64,000 nucleotides of DNA from Paragorgia papillata (taxonomy: Eukaryota > Cnidaria > Anthozoa > Scleralcyonacea > Coralliidae), in contig JAWNZC010000297.1 of NCBI GenBank assembly GCA_035771165.1, positions 353,501-417,500 on the forward strand, in the 5' to 3' direction. The notes below the pieces were generated by a model. It saw only the letters and a program-made list of their open reading frames with translations, was not told the DNA's origin and searched no databases. Shown in pieces: positions 22,811-34,783 of this stretch (position 1 is the first letter of the stretch; each line of letters opens with the position of its first letter). Made by a program: the position numbers and the translations under genes.

Positions 22811-23700
22811 CATTTTCTCGTCGGCAGCCATTTTTTGGGACGCCTAATTCAATGTGTATTTCAATCCATCGATATCATGTGAATCCTCTTTTTAAATTTA
22901 TCAGTTTTCATTTTTCTTGGAAGCAGACATACCCTAGTGAATAGCGTTATTTGTATTTCTTATAAATTTGTTATTCCCTGGAATTTTTTGTGACACATGG
23001 AAGGGTCAAGTAGGTCGACCCCACTGAAGCGTGGAAGACCAAACTATGGCATTGAAACTACGCGAATCAGGTTGAGATTGGACGTATTTGATAATTGGCT
23101 GGCTAGTAAAGACTTGTGGATTTAGTGGAAAAAAACACATAGCGAATTCGCCCAGTATTTACTTCGTGTCAATGATTCACGAACACAAGGTCAACAACAA
23201 CCTTCGTCAGGTGACCCAGGTACAGGTTAGTACTCAAGAGTTTTGTCACTTTTTAGTTTTTCATCAATTTTAAAATTTATTTTCACTGGATTTTATTTGT
23301 TTATTAGTGTTCAACTATCCCGTCCATTCTACTCCTATTCAACAGCCCAAACGACGATCCTTGTTTCATGTAGCAGCTTCACCGATTCTATCTGGGAATA
23401 ACTCGTAAGTAAACCTGTGTGCACAAGTAGATGAAATATAATACTATATAATAATTCAGTGGATCATCAATTGCACCTGATGCAGTTTCATTTGCATTTT
23501 ATTTGCAGAACTCTTGATGTTACAGGTGTTTCTTCGTGTCCTGGAAATGTTAGTCTCATTGAAAGCTTGTCAACAACCATAAACCCGGATTTTGGAATGT
23601 ATACTGGTGACCTATCATCCGATACAGATTCCGAGAGTTCAGATTTTGATGACACAAGGTAAATAAGTTTTTTTACAGCAACTTACAAGACGACTCTCTG

Positions 23701-23719
23701 CCCCCCCCCCCCCCCCCCC
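23701..23719. repeat. (C)19 homopolymer followed by (CT)n
   Basis: A homopolymer tract in Kolobok intron 3. Its length may be affected by sequencing error. Confidence 0.85.
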
Positions 23720-23825
23720 TCACTATTCTTGGATCTCTCTCTCTCTCCCCTCATATAATTGAAAAACCTTTAACATAAGTGATAGTGAATTGAATCTAGA
23801 TAATTATAACTGTAAGTACCTACAC

Positions 23826-24115
23826 CAGTGGTGTAGCTAGGGTTTCAGGGGCCCCGGTTCAAAAGTAAGGGGGTGTAGCCCACCGAGACAAAGTTGTGAG
23901 TCTGAAGTTTTAGGGGGGTTTAGGTGCATGCCCCCAGAAAAATTTTAAAATTTGTGTCATGGAAATTGCGTTCTGACAGACACATTCTTATATGGGTTAA
24001 TTAACTTAATTGTTATGAAGCATGATTGAAGTATATGCTGAATTTTTGAACCTTTGGGGGCCCTGGTTCAATGAACCACCTGAACTCCCTATTGCTATGC
24101 CACTGGTGTACATCG
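23826..24115. mobile_element. hAT-like MITE in a Kolobok intron
   Basis: A 290-bp element with ends CAGTGGTGTAGCTAGGG and CCCTATTGCTATGCCACTG. CAGTGG(C/T)GTAGC ends are typical of hAT MITEs. I could not find a clean 8-bp target duplication. Confidence 0.7.
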
Positions 24116-24304
24116 AGATAGTGTGACCCTTGTGATAAGGCCAACTCTAAATTGGTGAACCCCTTTCTTGGTCACTTAGCTATCTTCAGTTTACAGACGA
24201 TTTGTTGGCATCATTCTCATTTACATGCTTATGTAAACAAAAAGATAGCCGTGCTGCCACAATAACACTAACATTACTAAACTTTTCAATTGACACTAAG
24301 ATCC

Positions 24305-24432
24305 GGGGTGGATTCAGGGAGAGAGGCCATCTCAAACTGAAAAATAGTGGGGCAAAAACTGCTTTTCAGGAGTGGTAAGTAGCTTTCACCTAGTTTTGGC
24401 CCCTCCCAAACATTTAGTCTGAATCCACCCCT
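24305..24432. repeat. Short MITE in the same intron
   Basis: Inverted ends GGGGTGGATTCAG (24305) and CTGAATCCACCCC (to 24432) enclose about 100 bp of non-coding sequence. Confidence 0.7.
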
Positions 24433-24881
24433 GTGTGAGATCAGTGAAATATGATTAGTCTATTGATTTTGTCTCTTGAGTTTTCTAGAGCCTCTAAAAT
24501 AAGTAACTGATTTGTATTGATAAATTCACATGAATGAATTATTTTTTTGTATATGTTTTACTTTATTATCTTTTTTAAATAGGCAACTATAACCATGTAT
24601 ATTGTTTTTATATTGTATTTGTTCTTGCACAAACAGTTCAAATTCAAGTGACTGGTCAGAGACCAGTGAAGAGACCAGTGAAGATTGGAGTGGTAGCAAT
24701 GAAGATACTGATGAAGATAACTTGTAAGTTACCTATTGAAGTAAAACTTGTAAATGTTGCAGAGTGTAAGGAACAAACTTTCCATATATCAAATCCAATT
24801 TTACGCTAGTCTAGGGTGAATTTGGTAAATTATTTTACATGTATTGATCAGCTTTAAAAGCTACTGTCTACATGTATAGGT

Positions 24882-25047
24882 AATCATATATGATAGCGAG
24901 TACAATTAAAGATTTATACTAGGAGAGTGATATTTGAAAATTTTGCCAAAAGTGCATGAGCTCTTAGGCAAGTGCAATTTGGTGTAATTTTCAAATATCA
25001 TGAGTAGTGTAAATCCCTTAATTGTATGAGCAAAATCATATGATTAC
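24882..25047. repeat. Palindromic MITE
   Basis: Imperfect inverted arms run from GTAATCATATATGAT at the left to ATCATATGATTAC at the right, with internal TATTTGAAAATTTTG and AATTTTCAAATATCA complementing each other. Confidence 0.7.
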
Positions 25048-25477
25048 TAATTTATTATATACATGACAAAATTACAACACGTACACCTCATACCCACTCA
25101 CACCTTTAAAAACATCTTGTTTCATTACTTGACAAGAAACATTTTCACTCTGGGTGTTCTCTGTATTCATTTCAAAATATTTACATGGAATTTTTAGTTC
25201 ATAGTGTACCACAGGTTGTTGGAAATATGAAAACTTTCCATTGCAGAATTTGCCACCATTTTGAATTTTGTTGTCAACATCGTTCCCAGGGCCTTCTCTA
25301 TTTTTATTAATTGGACTGCAGTACAAATCAGAATGTAGTAATTTTGTCATGCATATAATAAACAAAGTTACTGTACAAAGTACTGTACCCATTTTGTCTG
25401 ACACTTTAGTGCATGTGTTTAATCTGGTCATAAAGCTTGCAAATAGAAACGATTAATTCTAATATTAACACTTTCAG

Positions 25478-26615
25478 ACCCGGTCCTAAATTAGCTGAAT
25501 TGCTGCAAGCGGAAGTTTTCCATGGTGTGCAGGTTGCAAATCAGCTGCATGAAGATACAACATTGGCCCAATTCAATGATATCATAACTGCGCTCCAAAC
25601 TGCAATGAAGTCCAGATTCAGTGATAGTGGAAAATCAGACCATCTGAACTGGATTGGTTTCCTGAATCTGCACAATTGGCCAGTCAAAGGATGGAGAGGC
25701 AAGCAATTGAATTTCACTAGTCTAGTTAGTAGCATCTATATACATATTATTAATTTTAATTAATAAATTATTCAATCCTAACTCCTGTCACTCCCAAGCA
25801 GCATTATTGTTACCCATTACAAAACAATGACCTTGTTTCATTTTTTTGTAGATTATGGTGATGCAGAAGTGACCAAGCTTCTCAACCACTTCCATCCATA
25901 TTTATCTGCTGTTTGCGAAGATGTGGAAGACTTTGCTGGCGAAGCTCTGATGGAGTGGGATGATCTTAAGTCGCAAATCTATGCACAGTGGGTCTTTCCT
26001 TGAGCAGAAAACATCCTTTTTAGGCTTTCATACCTTTAAATTTAATTTGTCTATATTTAATTATTTTACTTTTTAATTTTTAGGTTTGGTGGTAACAAAA
26101 TAAGCAAAGAATTAGACTGGGAGCAGATCAACATCCAATTCAGGGATACTGCCCCACAATTCCTGTTACTTGTTGACCTGCTCCTCACCATTCCTGCACA
26201 CTCATCGGAGTGTGAAAGAGGGTTTTCACTTATGAAATTAGTGAAAACCGACTGGAGAAATTCTCTAACAGATGAAGCTGTTACCGACCTAATCAGAATT
26301 GCTGTACACTCTGCTGACATCAAAGAGTTCAATCCAGACCAGGCTGTTCGTCAGTGGAAAAAGGCATCCATAAGAGGTCGGCAACCAAATCAAAGGGTTT
26401 GGAAGAAGAAGAAAGAAAGCGAGGGGAGCCAGCAGATCCAGGATTCTAACTCTGTCTCATATGATTCAGATGTTGATGATGTTTTTAATAGTGATACAGA
26501 TAGTGAACAACCGGATGAGGAACTGGGGCACGCTGTAGCAGCTTCACCAGTACCAGATGACTTTGGAGCAATGTTTGATTCTGACTCTGCAGAGTCTGAT
26601 TTTGACGGGTTTTAA
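25478..26615 (+). pseudogene. hAT transposase C-terminal fragment
   Basis: Three exon-like blocks: 25478-25698, 25852-25987 and 26084-26615. The last carries the hAT dimerisation signature IPAHSSECERGFSLMKLVK, followed by TDWRNSLTDEAV and AVRQWKKASIRGR, with an acidic tail to the stop at 26615. The first intron would be GC-AG (AG|GCAAGC), the second GT-AG; phases agree. It lies wholly in Kolobok intron 4 (24724-26935), whose flanking exons join in phase without it. It is therefore an insertion and not part of the Kolobok protein. N-terminal hAT domains are absent and I found no hAT termini. Confidence 0.75.
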
Positions 26616-29600
26616 ATGTGATAATGGTACTGTAGTATGTGCACTATGAAATTACACTAATTTTAAATATACTTATTACAGTTGTAAATATATGAATATC
26701 TTCATTTTGTTTCTTGTTGAACAATCAATCATTATTTATTTTCAGTGTACAGTGTACTTCATTTACACACCTGTCCGGCAGTTATTTACCTTGTTTGGAT
26801 ACTGCTTATCGAAATACCTACTATCCAAATCTGGGATACTAAATTTCAAATAGGGATACTAGATTTTAAGACCCTAGTATCCACTTGGATACTGGTAAAA
26901 AATTCAAATCTTGAGCCCTGTGCTTCTGAACTCAGTCTGGTTGAAACTTCTGATTCATCAGATGATAATGATGGGAAAATAACTGAGCCTATGAACACTA
27001 GTGAGCCTTCACGAAAATATGGACCAGAAACATTGGAAGAAAGGAATAACAGATTAAGAGAGAAGCTCAAAACCTCTTTTGATTCATTAAATGGAACTGA
27101 CAAATATTATTCAACATACTCTAGCCACTTTGAAAAAGATCGTGTGATTGTTGATGTTGACATAATACTAGATATGTTCAACAATGACTGTTTGTACCCA
27201 CCTTGTTTACAGCAGAGCAGAGTGACAAATTGGAAAATGGATGGTGGAGTATTGAGAGTGTCATGGGAGTGCATAGGAGGGCATTCAGGATATTGGGTGT
27301 CATCCAAGGTACTTTGCCAAAAGTCTGGACATGATATTTATGTAAACACTGTGTTGCTAGCAGCAGGAATTGAAGTCACAGGGAACCATTTTGATAAATT
27401 GTCATCCTTCAGCAAGTTTTTGAAGCTTGGATTTCTTTCACGGTCAACATTTAATCGCTTACAGAGAAACTGTATTATACCAGAGATTAAGTGTTTCTGG
27501 GAAGAAATGAAGGCAGAAATATGGAGAATTTTCAGTGATGAAACAGTTATATTGTGTGGGGATGGCAGAAACGACTCACCGGGCCATACTGCAAAGTTCT
27601 GCATTTATGCACTAATGGAACAATTGCTGGATGTAATTGTTGACATCGAGATGGTTGACAAACGAGAAACGAATGGGGTATCAACGAATATGGAAGTATT
27701 TGGCCTTAGAAGGTTGCTAAAAAGACTTGTCGGGAAAATTGTTGTGTCAGAGATGTTACAGATGCATCTGCATCTGGGATACCTTTGGTTAGAAAAATTA
27801 AAGGTACATGCGGACTGTTCATAGAACTGAATAATTTTTGTATTTTGCAAATTGTCATATGTACTGTACTGTAATGTACTGTATACTTTAAAAACCTGTA
27901 TTTTTATTTCAGACTCGTGTTGAGAATCTGAGTGTCCTCAACTGGAATTTACATTATTAACCCAGTGCTTAATTTACCATAATTATATACCTCTTTTACT
28001 GGTAAATCCACTCACCTGGTTAACACTAGGGGGTTTTACCAGTAATTGTCAATTAGAGACTGTTGTTATCTGTATACTGTTAGTATTTATAATAAATGTA
28101 CTGGTGGATAATATTTATTTATCTTTGGCAGTTGCACTCAAATCCTCAGGATTTATTGTCAAATTTGCAGAACATGTGTTATAACCTATTAATTAATGTG
28201 CACAAGTTTTTAAGTGATGACAATTTAGTTGTTACATAAATACTCCAGTTGAGTTTAATCTTTCAAATTTCTTCAATTATTAGATAAATACCCAGTCTAT
28301 TTTGCTGATCTTTTTCATGCTTTGGACATTTGGCATAAGTCAGTCAAAATAACAAAGAAGCTTGCCCAGGTATTATTCTAATCTTCATATTGGATTCCTG
28401 ATTGGGGCAGTCAAATGTTTTATATACCATATTATATTAGTCTGTAAAATCACACATACAGTATCTAGGTATTCTCTCATTCCTTGTGTTATAGCTGTAT
28501 ATGACTTTTTCTGATTTTATTTCATTTCATTTCAGGCTGCAAAAGTGAGGGGTTGCAAGGTCATCAATGAGTGGTCAGAGCCCATCCGTAACCACTTTTG
28601 GTATATTGCACAAAACAGCAAAGGTGACCATGAAAAACTAAAGGTACAGTATGATTATCCAGTAGTGATTTGTGTTCATTATATGCCCTGTATGTGTCTC
28701 TGTTATATTGTGTTAATTGTTTTTGAATTGTTTAAAGTTTTATTATTTTTTTTAAAATTTTTATTATTTTTTATGTAGGACAGCTGGTTTGGGGTGTTAC
28801 ACCATATGGTTGGTGAACAAGAATGGACAGATGGGGAATGTGATCATGGCCCTTTGGTTGCAACCGAAACAGGAAAGACCATATTGCAAAATAATTCCAA
28901 AGCCCTAGAAGCTATTCGCAAAGTGATTCTCGATACACGGTTTGTGCGCAGTCTGCATCACTACACTACTTTCAGGTATACTTATCTAGTATTTCTAATT
29001 GTTCTTGTCTGTATTGTTGTTAATGTGTTTATGCAGGGGAAAGTGCAGTTTGAAATACATGTAAACTGCTTACTTGAAATGATATAAGATTTGCATATAT
29101 CACTTTCTAGATTCTCAAACCTAACTGTACTTAGTACTAATGCATGCTAACTTACTTCAACAGGCACACAAGCAAATTAGAAAATTTTAACTCAATGTTA
29201 TTGAAGTATGCTCCAAAAAGAGTTGGATTTCAGTGAGTAAAATCATGCATCTAATGATTGGCTTGTACTTCTTATCCCATCATTAATTCCAAATTTTGTT
29301 TATAAAGGAATGAGTCATTTATGGTGAGGACTTTATTGGCAGCTATCGACCAGAACTGTCATGCATTTAGAAAGCCAGCACTTAGTGAAGATGGCAAGCT
29401 AAAGTACAACAAGTTGTACAGCAAGAGGTCCAAGAATTGGAGGGTCCAGGTTGTCAAGGACGATAAGACATATCCCTTCTGGCCAGTTCTTGCTTCTCGG
29501 ATATGTCAGAACAGGGTGCAAGATGAAGAAAGTATTGCCCGAAGAGTTGTCATTCCTGCAGACCACCCCAAAAACATTGCCCCATCAATTGCTTTGAAAC

Positions 29601-29728
29601 CAATACCCAAAACATCGGATCTTGTTGAGAAATCATTATCCAGATTTGCCAAAGTTGAGCCACCTATTGAAGAAGCAAACATCACTGGAATTGATTCTTT
29701 TACAGCTGAAGTCATGGAATGTGATTAA

Positions 29729-30844
29729 CCATAATGTAGTATTAAATTTATTGTTATTACTGTACAAAAAAAAGTTAAATATCAAAGTGAAAGATGTTAC
29801 ATCTACAATATTTACAAGATACGTGTATGCTGCAAAAACAACTTTTAACAACTACTGCAACAAGCATCTATTCTAGGGATTTTGTATTTCTCCAAAATAC
29901 TTTAGTATTCATGTGTCCACTTTTTGCCTTGCATAAGAATCACTGTTGCTCTATTAGAGTTTAAAAAATCTCGGCAGTTACCATGTTTTTGCTTATATCC
30001 AAAACACTGCCTATGCATGCAGTACTATACTTTTTTACACTCGTTGGATACAATACCCTCTAACCAGCTTGTGTTCTAGTTAAAAACAAATTTGGTGCTT
30101 AAGTAGTTCCATGTTCTAGTATGACATTACAGTAACCCAAAAGGCATCTTGACTTGTGATTGTTACATGTTTTACAGTGTAGTATAATTTTATAGTATCC
30201 GAAAAGGCATCTTGACTTGTGATTGTATGTATTAGATATTGTATCTTCTCCATTTATAAAATTAATGCTTTTGTTCATGTAAATGCTCAAAGGAAATACA
30301 GTATTTAAGGTCAGTAGTTATGGATTTTCTTCTCCACCATGGAGAAGACAATCCTTAAATACTGTATTTCCTTTATTTAGCCCACCCCAATAACACCCCC
30401 CCTGTTCAGAACAACCATAAAAAAATAAGCACCCAGCCTCTATTAGGCCCTCACCCCCATGGGCATTGTAAAAAAATAAGCCCCCATGGGGCTAAATAGA
30501 GGAAATACTGTATGCATTTTGAGCTTCAATCTTCAGATCTCATGGCAACATTTACAAATAAAGACAAAACATATAGTAACAAGTCGAAATTTTCCCTGTG
30601 GTACCCTAATAGTAGTTAGATTTTCAGTTAGAACAAATTGGAACAACTTTAGATCCAGAGGCCTTTTTTATTTGGAGCATTAATTAATGTCTAGTAGAGC
30701 AACAGTGGTTCACAAAACAACAAAAGGAATTTCTTTTGATTTTTTCTATTTAATGCTAAAGTATTTTTTACGTATTTTAAAATTTGTTAGCATAATTAAC
30801 ACACAACTGTCTTATGTTCAAAAGAAAAATTAATGAAAGAGCAT
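29729..30844. other. Spacer between the two convergent Kolobok genes
   Basis: No coding sequence. A GGCATCTTGACTTGTGATTG block occurs twice (about 30143, 30207). A hairpin lies at 30291-30372 and a MITE at 30359-30512. Both genes would need 3' ends here; no clear polyadenylation signal stands out. Confidence 0.5.
30359..30512. repeat. MITE with TACTGTATTTCC ends
   Basis: The left end TACTGTATTTCCTTTATTTA is mirrored by TAAATAGAGGAAATACTGTA at the right. Inside are CCCC-rich complementary stretches. Confidence 0.7.
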
Positions 30845-32101
30845 TTAAGCTCTTCTGAATCCCATGTAGTTTCCATCTTCAGCAGGGTACATATGTCTAA
30901 TAGCTAAAACTACACAGGAAGGACACACTCTCCTGTTTCCTCTGCCTAATTTTTTGTAACGCCACAAAATATATTGGCGGTAAGCAGCTTTGCGAAAACT
31001 GTTTGTGGAGTAATCTGGTTCTTCCACTCGAAAATCACATTTACACCTGATTGACATGACAAGTACATCCCTATCAGTGCAGACATTTTGGAAAGTCACA
31101 AATGAAGTGACACATCTGATCTTGCCACAACATTTATTCTCCTCCTCATCTGGCATCGGTCGACACACACCACACGTACACCATGCAGGTTTCCCTGTAG
31201 TAGGAGGTATAGAAGGTGGTATAGGTCCGCCAAACTGTACAATGTTTTTTGCATAATCTAGGCTACCTTTACCATTTGATAAGATTTCCAATAAAATTTT
31301 ATTTTTCTGCTGCTCATTTAGACCTCCCACAAATTCCTGGAAACCAAATACAATCGTTATAAAGGCCATGTGATACAATAGATAGTGTTTTTGTAATATG
31401 CCAAAATAGATGCTTCATAAGATAACTGACGAACACTACTACGAAACTTACACACTGGGTGTCATTGATCATTCATACAAATTATTTTCAATCAATCAAT
31501 CAATCAATCATTTATTTACCATATTAAATATTACAAGCGAGATAGAATTTAGATAAAAAAAATAGTACAAGCAAATTGTCTGACTGGCAGATTTTATCCA
31601 CCGAGTCAGAACGCTAGGCTTACCGTAATTTCTTCTTTAGCTTTATCTACAGCAATCTGATGGCGTTCGAATGCGTTCAGTGCTCGTTGATGGCCTTTTA
31701 TTCTTACACGTTGCCTTCTTTGTACCACACGTACACTCAGCAACACATGTCAAGCTCTCGTCGCGACAAGGACAACCACGCTTTTTTCTTCCGCTGCCCC
31801 TGCTACAAGTATTTTTGCAACTACAAAACTAAAAGATAGAAGCACGCGATTAATCATTTGATCTGTTTCGTGTCTTTTATAGGAGGAAATATTCAATAGG
31901 TACATGTATCATCAGTATTTCAATAGGAATGCTTACTTGCGTTCGGTCTGGTTGTCGCCTGGTTGAAGGTTCCCCTTGATCAAGCTGCTCTGCGTTTTGC
32001 TCTTGGGTTGGTGACTCACAACAAACAGGCGATCCGTAATAATTGGGATTGTCTTCAGTGTCATAATGCTCCGACGCCAAGTCAGAATCAGTGTCCGACA
32101 T
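30845..32101 (-). pseudogene. Cys-rich protein with P2X7-type ballast domain, in Kolobok
   Basis: Three exons on the minus strand: 32101-31937 (start MSDTDSDLASEHYDTEDN), 31828-31624 and about 31337-30845. Exon 1 ends CAA|GTAAGC in phase 0. Exon 2 is Cys-rich (CSCKNTC, GRKKRGCPCR, CVAECTCGTKKATC) but shifts frame by one base just after that. Exon 3 resumes in phase and carries WCTCGVCRPMP, NKCCGKIRCVTS, SFRKAAYRQYILWRYKKLG and CPSCVVLAIRHMYP. These match the zinc-binding intracellular ballast domain of vertebrate P2X7 receptors, which is also known outside P2X channels. There are no channel segments here. The gene starts 97 bp inside the right Kolobok repeat, so it travels with the transposon. 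With the exon-2 shift it may be inactive, or have an unrecognised splice. Its function is unknown; DNA or RNA binding is a guess. Confidence 0.78.
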
Positions 32102-32166
32102 TTTGAAATCACTGAAGAGGGATATGGAGCCGGTCGCAGGCTAAGTTCCCGTATGAAAACAACATA

Positions 32167-32198
32167 AGCGCGCAATGCATCACTGTGACACTCATCCT
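32167..32198. repeat. Kolobok right terminal inverted repeat
   Basis: Perfect inverted match to 22779-22810, followed by TTAA at 32199-32202. Confidence 0.95.
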
Positions 32199-32202
32199 TT
32201 AA

Positions 32203-33679
32203 GAGTTTTAACATGTACTGTTTAGCACAACAATTACTTGTAAGAGTGAGATGAATTGACCTATGTGCATTTGTTAATTATCATAATTATATTCACAGGG
32301 AATTATAGTTAGTATCATTAATACAAGGCCAAATCATAAAACATATACATGTACAGTATGGCATGTATTGATGTGGTAACTTGACTTTTGCCATGGCATG
32401 ACAATATACTGTATTGTATATTTTTAGCCCTTGCTGTGTGTGGGCTCAAATGTTACTTCTCAGGCCACATCATGAACAACACACATGCCTGTCAAATGTC
32501 ATGCTATTCTCTTAAATTAGTAACATTTCAATAAATTTTTCTCATTCTTGATTGGCTAATAACAGCAGTATCAAACTCATTTTTTTAAATAAATTAATAA
32601 ATACCTTAAAATCACCCCAGGTTAAAATCAGCAGCCGTGTACTTTTGTAGTACTTTTTCAACATTATCAAGAATATTTAAAATTGACTGAAATGTTATTA
32701 AAAGGAGATAACACTTCTTCATGTGTGCTTTGTACAGTGTACAGTACAGGTACATGTTATATTGCAAATAGTCGGTTTTTATACTGTACTTTTCATTTTA
32801 TTAAGTAAATACATGCTACTGCACAAATAAAAACTATTGAAAGTGGCCCTATATTTTAAGTAGAGACCATTCTTTAATTTTATCTATTCCGTAGTATTTC
32901 TGTAAGCCAAGTGCTAAAACATTTTTGTACAGAACGAGATTGTGTAACTAAAGGCTGTTCATAAGCCTTTGACCTTGTGTTATGGTTTGAATATTACAAT
33001 ATTGATGGAGTTGTATTTTGTCGTTTTGTGTTATTGTTTTCATGATTTTGAATTAATATTATTATTGAAATTTACTAAATTTTATTTCTGACATTTCTAT
33101 AATATTAGTTGGGATGGCAATATTTTTGTGGAGGTATTGCATGACCACTGACAGATGTCATGTTGATTTCGAGTGTTGGTTAGTTGGAAATGTATATTTT
33201 CAAAAGCTGTCATGTAATATCCTATTATATTAAAGTATAGCCATGATTATATGTATATTATCATTCTGTCGAGCTTGCTCTGACTGTTCTAACCCTTTCT
33301 TTAATTAATCCATTGAATTCCATCATGGCAACCCCTGTCTTTTTTGATTTGTCATAAAGGTGCATGCAAGATAATCAGGTGATGTTGCCAGATACCATGG
33401 TAAACGTCACTAGCCAGTTTTTTTCTGCTATGTTAGCAGTGGTCTGGAAATTGCAGTATACACTTTAAGTTTATAATACTGTATTACACTACAGTAAATT
33501 TAATTAATAATATTACACTAATTAAATTAATATTACACTACAGTACTACACTATACCCTATACTTTATACAGCTATACACTATAGCATGCATTATTTTTA
33601 GTGTTGGTGACACATACCACCTGGGTATGGTATGATCCTGAATCCTGCTCGATTATATCAATGAAAAAAAAAATTCTCA
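32203..33679. other. Non-coding interior of copy 1
   Basis: AT-rich with no domain-bearing open frame. 32520-32590 repeats the CATTTCAAT(A/C)AATTTT block of 17631. The ATATTACACTA motif recurs within 33485-33560. Confidence 0.4.
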
Positions 33680-34085
33680 GTATTAAACAGCAAGTTGCAA
33701 AGGTTTTATTCAGGTCTCAGATGTATTTAGTTGTTTCTGACAATGTAGAAATACCCTGACCACAGCTGTATCTTGCTTATTTTGTTGTCAGAAGAAGTTT
33801 TTGATTTATTGGCTTTTTACCGCATTAGGTAAGTTAACTTACAATTTTCACATTTAATTAAAATCAAAACTATTATAATACGCACACAATTTTTTATTAA
33901 AATTCCAAGTGTCCGAGTGAAAGAACTGGGACGAGTCATTGTCCGCCATGTTTTTGTGTAACATTTTAGAAGACACGTTTGTGCTTTAGAAAACCAAGGG
34001 AATTTCCTTTTATTTCTGAGGATTACTTTAATATTTGGACGTTCTGATTGCTTTTTATTATCTTCCAGTCAAGGTAAGCTAAATA
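33680..34085 (+). repeat. Second copy of the leader block
   Basis: A direct, diverged repeat of 16340-16790. It keeps GTTTCTGACAATGTAGAAAT and TTGGCTTTTTACCGCATTAG|GTAAGTT (donor at 33829), GTGTCCGAGTGAAAG and CAAGGTAAGC. No 15-mer cluster precedes it, so it is probably an internal duplication or a relic of another copy. Confidence 0.75.
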
Positions 34086-34350
34086 TTAATGAATAATTAG
34101 TTAATAATTATGAATAACTCGTGAATGAAATGAAGATTAGGTGAAAATTGTTGGCTCTATTATTAACTACTGTAGACTGCATCTGACAGTCTTTTAATAC
34201 TGAAAACATCTTATTTGAGGCAATTTACTATTATATTTCTACAATTTGATCATTATGTACAGAAGAAGAGAATTGAAGAGTTATGGTTTAATGGTCAATG
34301 CAATTAAATTATCAGTTTAATACATGTAGGAATCAGTCAGAAGTTTTGAT

Positions 34351-34534
34351 AATTATACTACTGTAAAAGCAGAACATGTTAATGATTTAATTTAAATTAA
34401 ATCATTAACCCTTTGAGGCCTGGACCTCTCCCTGTGCTGAATAAAATCGTCTGGCATTAGCCAGAATAAAATACTAAAGACTCGTCTTCAGGCTTCAAAG
34501 GGTTAACATGTTCTGCTTCTACAGTAGTATAATT
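34351..34534. repeat. MITE inside a MITE
   Basis: The outer arms are AATTATACTACTGTAAAAGC and GCTTCTACAGTAGTATAATT. An inner inverted pair, TTAACCCTTTGAGGCCTG and its complement near 34487-34506, encloses a copy of the two-hairpin core (34440-34481). Confidence 0.8.
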
Positions 34535-34558
34535 TCAACAAAGTAGTACATACAGTTG

Positions 34559-34783
34559 TTTGCACCTAAGTGGAAACACTGCCCATCAAAACATGTTCTA
34601 GTTCAATGTCAAACATAAAAGTTTTCCTTGGATATGTTTCCCTTCGATACGTATATGTTTCTGCTCTTAGCCAATCACGTCTCGCCAACCCCACGGTGTC
34701 AATTTCAAAACAGTTCAGTTTTGAACATGTTTGAATTAAACATAAACATGTTTTGATGGGTGGTGTTTCCACTTAGGTGCAAA
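34559..34783. repeat. 225-bp foldback MITE
   Basis: Arms TTTGCACCTAAGTGGAAACA at the left and TGTTTCCACTTAGGTGCAAA at the right, continuing inward through CATCAAAACATG/CATGTTTTGATG. Confidence 0.9.

Larger units (their letters stand above)
22997..29728 (+). pseudogene. Kolobok-type DDE transposase, ten exons
   Basis: Exons: 22997-23219, 23308-23404, 23509-23658, 24637-24723, 26936-27803, 28284-28369, 28536-28643, 28779-28975, 29164-29232, 29308-29728. Every junction is GT-AG and phase-compatible, giving about 768 codons. Exon 1 has a basic start (LKRGRPNYGIETTRIRLRLD) and a HSEFAQYLL helix, probably DNA-binding. Exons 3-4 are Ser/Asp-rich. Exon 5 begins the catalytic part with CGDGRNDSPGH (first Asp) and DKRETNG, then TDASAS (second Asp) after a 1-nt frameshift near 27750. 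Later blocks are ALDIWHKSVKITKKLA, WFGVLHHMVGEQEW, CDHGPL, RHTSKLENFNSMLLKYAPKR and LLAAIDQNCHAFRKP. Lesions are an in-frame TAG (23123-23125) and the exon-5 frameshift. The family call rests on recognition of these Kolobok blocks and on the TTAA target. Confidence 0.85.
22779..32198 (+). mobile_element. Kolobok DNA transposon with ballast-domain passenger gene
   Basis: A 9420-bp element with perfect 32-bp terminal inverted repeats (22779-22810 and 32167-32198; outer end AGGATGAGTG, inner end GCGCGCT) and TTAA on both sides (22775-22778, 32199-32202). TTAA duplication plus an AGG-type end is characteristic of Kolobok, and the encoded transposase agrees. Two genes start just inside the repeats and converge: the transposase (22997-29728, +) and a ballast-domain gene (30845-32101, -). 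MITEs and a hAT fragment have landed in its introns. Because the repeats are identical, the insertion looks fairly recent compared with its neighbours. Confidence 0.92.
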
